Positions 61,751-64,000 of a stretch of DNA of 64,000 nt are shown piece after piece (the first letter of the stretch is position 1; each line of letters begins with the position of its first letter). The notes under the pieces are model-generated. The model had not been told where the DNA came from. It ran no database searches and was given only the letters and a program-made list of their open reading frames with translations. Source of the DNA: an uncultured Prevotella sp. (GTDB lineage: Bacteria; Bacteroidota; Bacteroidia; Bacteroidales; Bacteroidaceae). The position numbers and the translations under genes were made by a program. Where the stretch lies: contig CAJOIW010000006.1 in NCBI GenBank assembly GCA_905234845.1, positions 21,806 to 85,805 on the forward strand, written 5' to 3'.

Positions 61751-61804
61751 GTAAAAATTATTCCCAAGACTTAAATTTATTCATTCTTCATTAGCGCAAC
61801 GCTC

Positions 61805-62872
61805 TTATCGTCTGCCGCCGAAGCTGCCGCCGCCACCTGAGCGACCACCGCCACCGCCTCCGAAGCTACCGCCACCAGAGGAACGGCTACCGCCGAGCGA
61901 CCCTCCGCCAGAGGAACGGCTGCCGCCGAACGACCCTCCGCCGAAGCCGCTCGAACGTGAGCTCGACGACGAGGAGCTGGGGGTATAGGAACGGGTGGGC
62001 GTAGAGCGACTACTTGAGCGACTGCCGCCAGAATTTCCAGTGCTGTAGTTGTTGGGGCTGTTATTGGGGTGCGTCCCGTATCGGGTGCTACTCGAGCGAG
62101 TGCTGGAGCTCGTGCTCGTGCTGCTATTGCGACCGATGGCTGATCCTCCGAAGCGTCCGTTGCCGAAGGTGGTGGTGCGCCCGTTGCTGGTGCCACGAGG
62201 GCCATTGTAGCTATAGTGACCATGGTTCTGCGTGCCGCTCACCCCACTGGTGTAATAGGTATAGTGGTACGGACGGTAATAGCCGCCATAACCGTAATAC
62301 CAGGGGCTGTACCAGCTGCGATAGCCATACCAGCCTCCCCAGCCGTAGCCATAGTACCAGGGATCGTACCAGCCGCTATACCAAGGATAATACCATGAGT
62401 CGTACCAGGGATAGTAGCCCAGCCCCGCACGCCAGTAGGAGCCATAGCCCCAACGGCCATAGTACCAGGGGTCGTACCAGCCATAGTAGTCGTCGAAACG
62501 GCTCATGCGGCGGCTGTAGTAATAGTCGTCGTCGAAGCCCTCGTCCCAATAGTCTGCCTGAGGAGCGGCAAAGAGGGTGTCCACGTAGGTGGAGTCGGGA
62601 TAAAGACCGTCGCCAGCCACGAAGTCGATAATGTCGTTGCCCTCGCCAATGGGCTGATAGGTGCTATGGAAACGTCCGCGACGATTATACTCGTCCACAT
62701 CGCGGTTGCTCCCACAATAGTAGGTCGGGGCATCGGCTACAGTAGGCGACTTTGCAGTCGGCATAACGGTCTCGGCCGTCTTCTTCGGTACGAAGTAGAG
62801 GTCGTCGTCCTGTGCGGTGGCTGTTGTGAAAGCCACTACAGAAAGAACTGGGATAAGCCAAAACTTTTTCAT
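61805..62872 (-). CDS. Secreted low-complexity Tyr/Trp- and Gly/Ser-rich protein
   Basis: 355 residues from the ATG at 62872; the ATG at 62902 lies only 9 bases from the -7 box and is too close. Signal peptide MKKFWLIPVLSVVAFTTATA. Then an Asp/Thr-rich part (~21-115), a Tyr/Trp/Gly block (~118-205, made of repeats such as WYDPWYYG), a Ser/Thr/Asn-rich part (~210-310) and a Gly/Ser/Phe end (~310-355, GGGSFGGSRSSGGG repeats). No cysteine pair or enzyme motif. It may form a surface or matrix material (inference). Confidence 0.75.
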   Translation of the reverse strand: MKKFWLIPVLSVVAFTTATAQDDDLYFVPKKTAETVMPTAKSPTVADAPTYYCGSNRDVDEYNRRGRFHSTYQPIGEGNDIIDFVAGDGLYPDSTYVDTLFAAPQADYWDEGFDDDYYYSRRMSRFDDYYGWYDPWYYGRWGYGSYWRAGLGYYPWYDSWYYPWYSGWYDPWYYGYGWGGWYGYRSWYSPWYYGYGGYYRPYHYTYYTSGVSGTQNHGHYSYNGPRGTSNGRTTTFGNGRFGGSAIGRNSSTSTSSSTRSSSTRYGTHPNNSPNNYSTGNSGGSRSSSRSTPTRSYTPSSSSSSSRSSGFGGGSFGGSRSSGGGSLGGSRSSGGGSFGGGGGGRSGGGGSFGGRR

Positions 62873-62910
62873 TTTCTTCTTATTTTTCGTTTGTATTTTC
62901 ATTCACGGTG

Positions 62911-62918
62911 CAAAAATA
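62911..62918 (-). promoter_or_regulatory. -7 box of the low-complexity protein gene
   Basis: TATTTTTG on the minus strand; a second TATTTTTG is at 62934-62941. Supports the start at 62872. Confidence 0.6.
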
Positions 62919-62983
62919 ATATGAATTGCAATGCAAAAATAAGGAAAATCCCTAAAAACGAATAGGTTTTTCCCTATTTTTTG

Positions 62984-62991
62984 TATTTTTG
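62984..62991 (+). promoter_or_regulatory. -7 box of the prmA fragment
   Basis: TATTTTTG, 32 bases before the ATG at 63023. Confidence 0.65.
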
Positions 62992-63022
62992 CAGCATATT
63001 TTTATAAAAAAATGCTTCACAA

Positions 63023-63121
63023 ATGAAATATTTAGTCGCTGACTTTAAGATTTCGACCGACCGTGACGGGCTTCTGGCCACGGCTCGTGACATCTTGTGT
63101 GCCCTTGCCGGTGAGGCGGGG
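63023..63121 (+). CDS. prmA: Ribosomal protein L11 methyltransferase, N-terminal fragment
   Basis: About 33 residues fit the start of a Bacteroidetes PrmA: MKYLVADFKIS, then TARDILCALAGEAG, the usual pattern before FESF. After codon ~33 (nt ~63121) the frame continues but no longer resembles PrmA; instead the minus strand codes HflX. The gene is broken at a join shared with the HflX segment (63101-63121). The ORF to 63559 is a chimera and should not be read as a protein. The promoter at 62984 supports a real start here. Confidence 0.65.
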
Positions 63122-63526
63122 CATCATGTATTTGAGCTGGGCGAGCTCGACCTGTATCTTGCCCTCGCGGGACTTGGCGCGCAGGGCGAAAATATCGAGG
63201 ATGAGCATGGTGCGGTCGATGACGCGTACGTCGGTGACCTGCTCGATGTTGCGGATCTGGACGGGCGACAGCTCGAGGTCGAAAATGATCAGGTCGATCT
63301 CTTCGGCCTGACAATAGTCGCGGATCTCGTCCAGCTTGCCGGAACCGACGCAGGTGGCGGGGTCGAGGCGCTGGAGCTTTTGCGAGATGGATGCGACCGC
63401 CTCGGCGCCGGCGCTCTGGGCCAACTCAAACAGCTCGGCGAGCGACGCCTCGGCGTCGTAGCCGCCGGTATCGACCTCGACGAGCAGGGCGCGGACGGGC
63501 TGAACTTCGGTGATGGTGTATTCCAT
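63101..63526 (-). CDS. hflX: GTPase HflX, N-terminal fragment, Gram-positive type
   Basis: About 142 residues of the HflX N-terminal domain: VRALLVEVDTGG, ATCVGSGKLDEIRDY, LIIFDLELSPVQIRNIE, VRVIDRTMLILDIFALRAKS, then QVELAQLKYMMPRLTGKG. The LSRLGGGIGTRGPGE segment and whole G domain that should follow are missing; the frame instead runs into prmA antisense to a stop at 63032. The start is the ATG at 63526, with GGAG ~10 bases upstream; an ATG at 63538 is weaker. Content and ribosome site differ from the rest of the window and suggest Clostridia. Confidence 0.8.
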
Positions 63527-63552
63527 AAAAATCTCCATTTACCTGTAGATTT

Positions 63553-63574
63553 ATTATAACGCATGTGTTATAAT
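63553..63574 (-). promoter_or_regulatory. Inverted repeat and promoter-like boxes before hflX
   Basis: ATTATAAC-GCATGT-GTTATAAT, perfect 8-base arms, containing TATAAT boxes on the hflX strand; TTGATT lies further up (~63583-63588). Could be operator plus promoter. Confidence 0.5.
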
Positions 63575-63598
63575 CATTATACACAAATCAAGAGATTT

Positions 63599-63795
63599 TT
63601 CAACCGTTGACTGATGCGTCATGCCGGAGGAGCGCTGATATACCTACAGCACGGCCGAGGAAATGCCGCAAACAGGGGCTATTCCTTTCTGTTGCCGCAA
63701 ACGGTATTGCGGCAGGGGGATTGCCGCGTCACGGCGCAGATCCGCGCCCTTCCCCGCAATGGCACTGATACTTACAGGCTGCTGCCACAGAACCG
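63599..63795. other. Intergenic, Gram-positive-like segment
   Basis: GC-rich, with TGCCGCAA repeated and an 8-base inverted repeat TGCCGCAA-ACGGTA-TTGCGGCA (63693-63714). No credible gene. Confidence 0.5.
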
Positions 63796-64000
63796 CTAGA
63801 TCAGCAGGTACATCAGCGCGAGGAGCAGGTTCATATCCGCGCCGTCCTTCATCAGGATGATGAGCAGTAAAAGGAGAAGGCTTTGCTCCTTATCCTCCAT
63901 CAGATGATCCAGCAGGCCGGGCGGCTCGGGGGTCGCTTCGGGCGGCTGAGGCTCGGGATGCTGAGGCTGAGATGCGGGCGGGTGTGGCTGCGGCGGATCG
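63796..64000 (-). CDS. Small Pro-rich/Leu-rich protein, 5' end outside window
   Basis: The visible 67 residues run from the window edge: a Pro/Gln/Glu/His-rich stretch (PEPQPPEATPEPPG), then LLDHLMEDKEQSLLLLLLI, then ILMKDGADMNLLLALMYLLI and the stop. The end recalls small Clostridia proteins with a paired Leu-rich helix separated by a charged turn. If the real start is the internal ATG at 63900 it is only 34 residues. Function unknown. It lies in the segment I judge foreign to the rest of the window. Confidence 0.5.
   Translation of the reverse strand, partial: DPPQPHPPASQPQHPEPQPPEATPEPPGLLDHLMEDKEQSLLLLLLIILMKDGADMNLLLALMYLLI

Noticed and set aside
62014..62631. Cys/Ser/Arg-rich plus-strand frame
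   Set aside because: Antisense of the low-complexity protein's repeats.
63023..63559. 178-codon plus frame starting as PrmA
   Set aside because: Only the first ~33 codons are PrmA-like; the rest is antisense HflX beyond a probable false join.

Overview
The first ~63.1 kb reads as one Bacteroidales chromosome segment, most likely Prevotella or a close relative. The signs are the Bacteroidetes promoter form (-7 TAnnTTTG, often with a TTTG/TTG box about 19-20 bases upstream), the near absence of Shine-Dalgarno sites, an LpxC-FabZ fusion, a Cys-rich PheS insert, and many families typical of the phylum (DUF4295, DUF4296, DUF4270, DUF4348, DUF4491, DUF4923, DUF5687). The last ~0.9 kb (about 63,101-64,000) has Gram-positive gene content (an HflX start, a spaced GGAG ribosome binding site, a Clostridia-like small Leu-rich protein) and meets the Bacteroidales part inside two interrupted genes. 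I read this as an assembly chimera rather than biology. No tRNA, rRNA, CRISPR array or intact insertion sequence was recognised.

Layout. 1-5.9 kb: a four-gene operon joining a tubulin-like protein, a 1155-residue protein with an actin/Hsp70-type ATPase, a coiled-coil protein and a zinc-ribbon membrane protein; this is the best candidate for a poorly described system. 5.9-7.4: dnaB. 7.9-9.6 (minus): ECF sigma factor with two membrane partners. 9.7-12.3: rRNA m5C methyltransferase, thyA, folA. 13-21 kb: ileS, a DksA-like protein, lspA, DUF4296, nadC, an M23 peptidase and DUF4923. 21-23 (minus): murB and a DUF4348 lipoprotein. 23-25.6: pheS and a PagL-like outer-membrane protein. 26-30 (minus): DUF4295, rpmG, rpmB, then tilS, rlmI and an RNase D-like exonuclease. 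30-38: ftsK, lolA-like, DUF5687, DUF4491, rlmH and a GH31 glucosidase. 38-40.6: lpxD and lpxC-fabZ, without the expected lpxA.

41-46.3 kb is the accessory part: an ATP-grasp protein, an AAA ATPase with a D-Q Walker B, an EcoRI-family adenine methyltransferase with an EF-hand-like loop and a DUF262-HNH protein. These are surrounded by inverted-repeat elements. 46-52.7 (minus): rubrerythrin, hisS, purA, fur and an M49 peptidase. 52.9-55.4: rplU, rpmA and serS. 55.4-56.7 (minus): panD and panC. 56.9-59.3: a truncated starch-synthase-like protein, DUF4270 and a 44-residue protein. 60-62.9 (minus): a FadL/OmpP1-like porin and a Tyr/Trp/Gly-rich secreted protein. 63.0: the start of prmA.

The window is rich in small dispersed repeats. 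There are heptamer tandem arrays next to four gene starts, two 291-bp elements with terminal inverted repeats, a 177-bp element with perfect 10-bp ends, three ~103-bp CTTTC/GAAAG elements, and a C/G-rich palindromic family, one copy of which lies in frame inside the GH31 gene. A second kind of insert, with a 20-base inverted repeat, enlarges the linker of the sigma factor.
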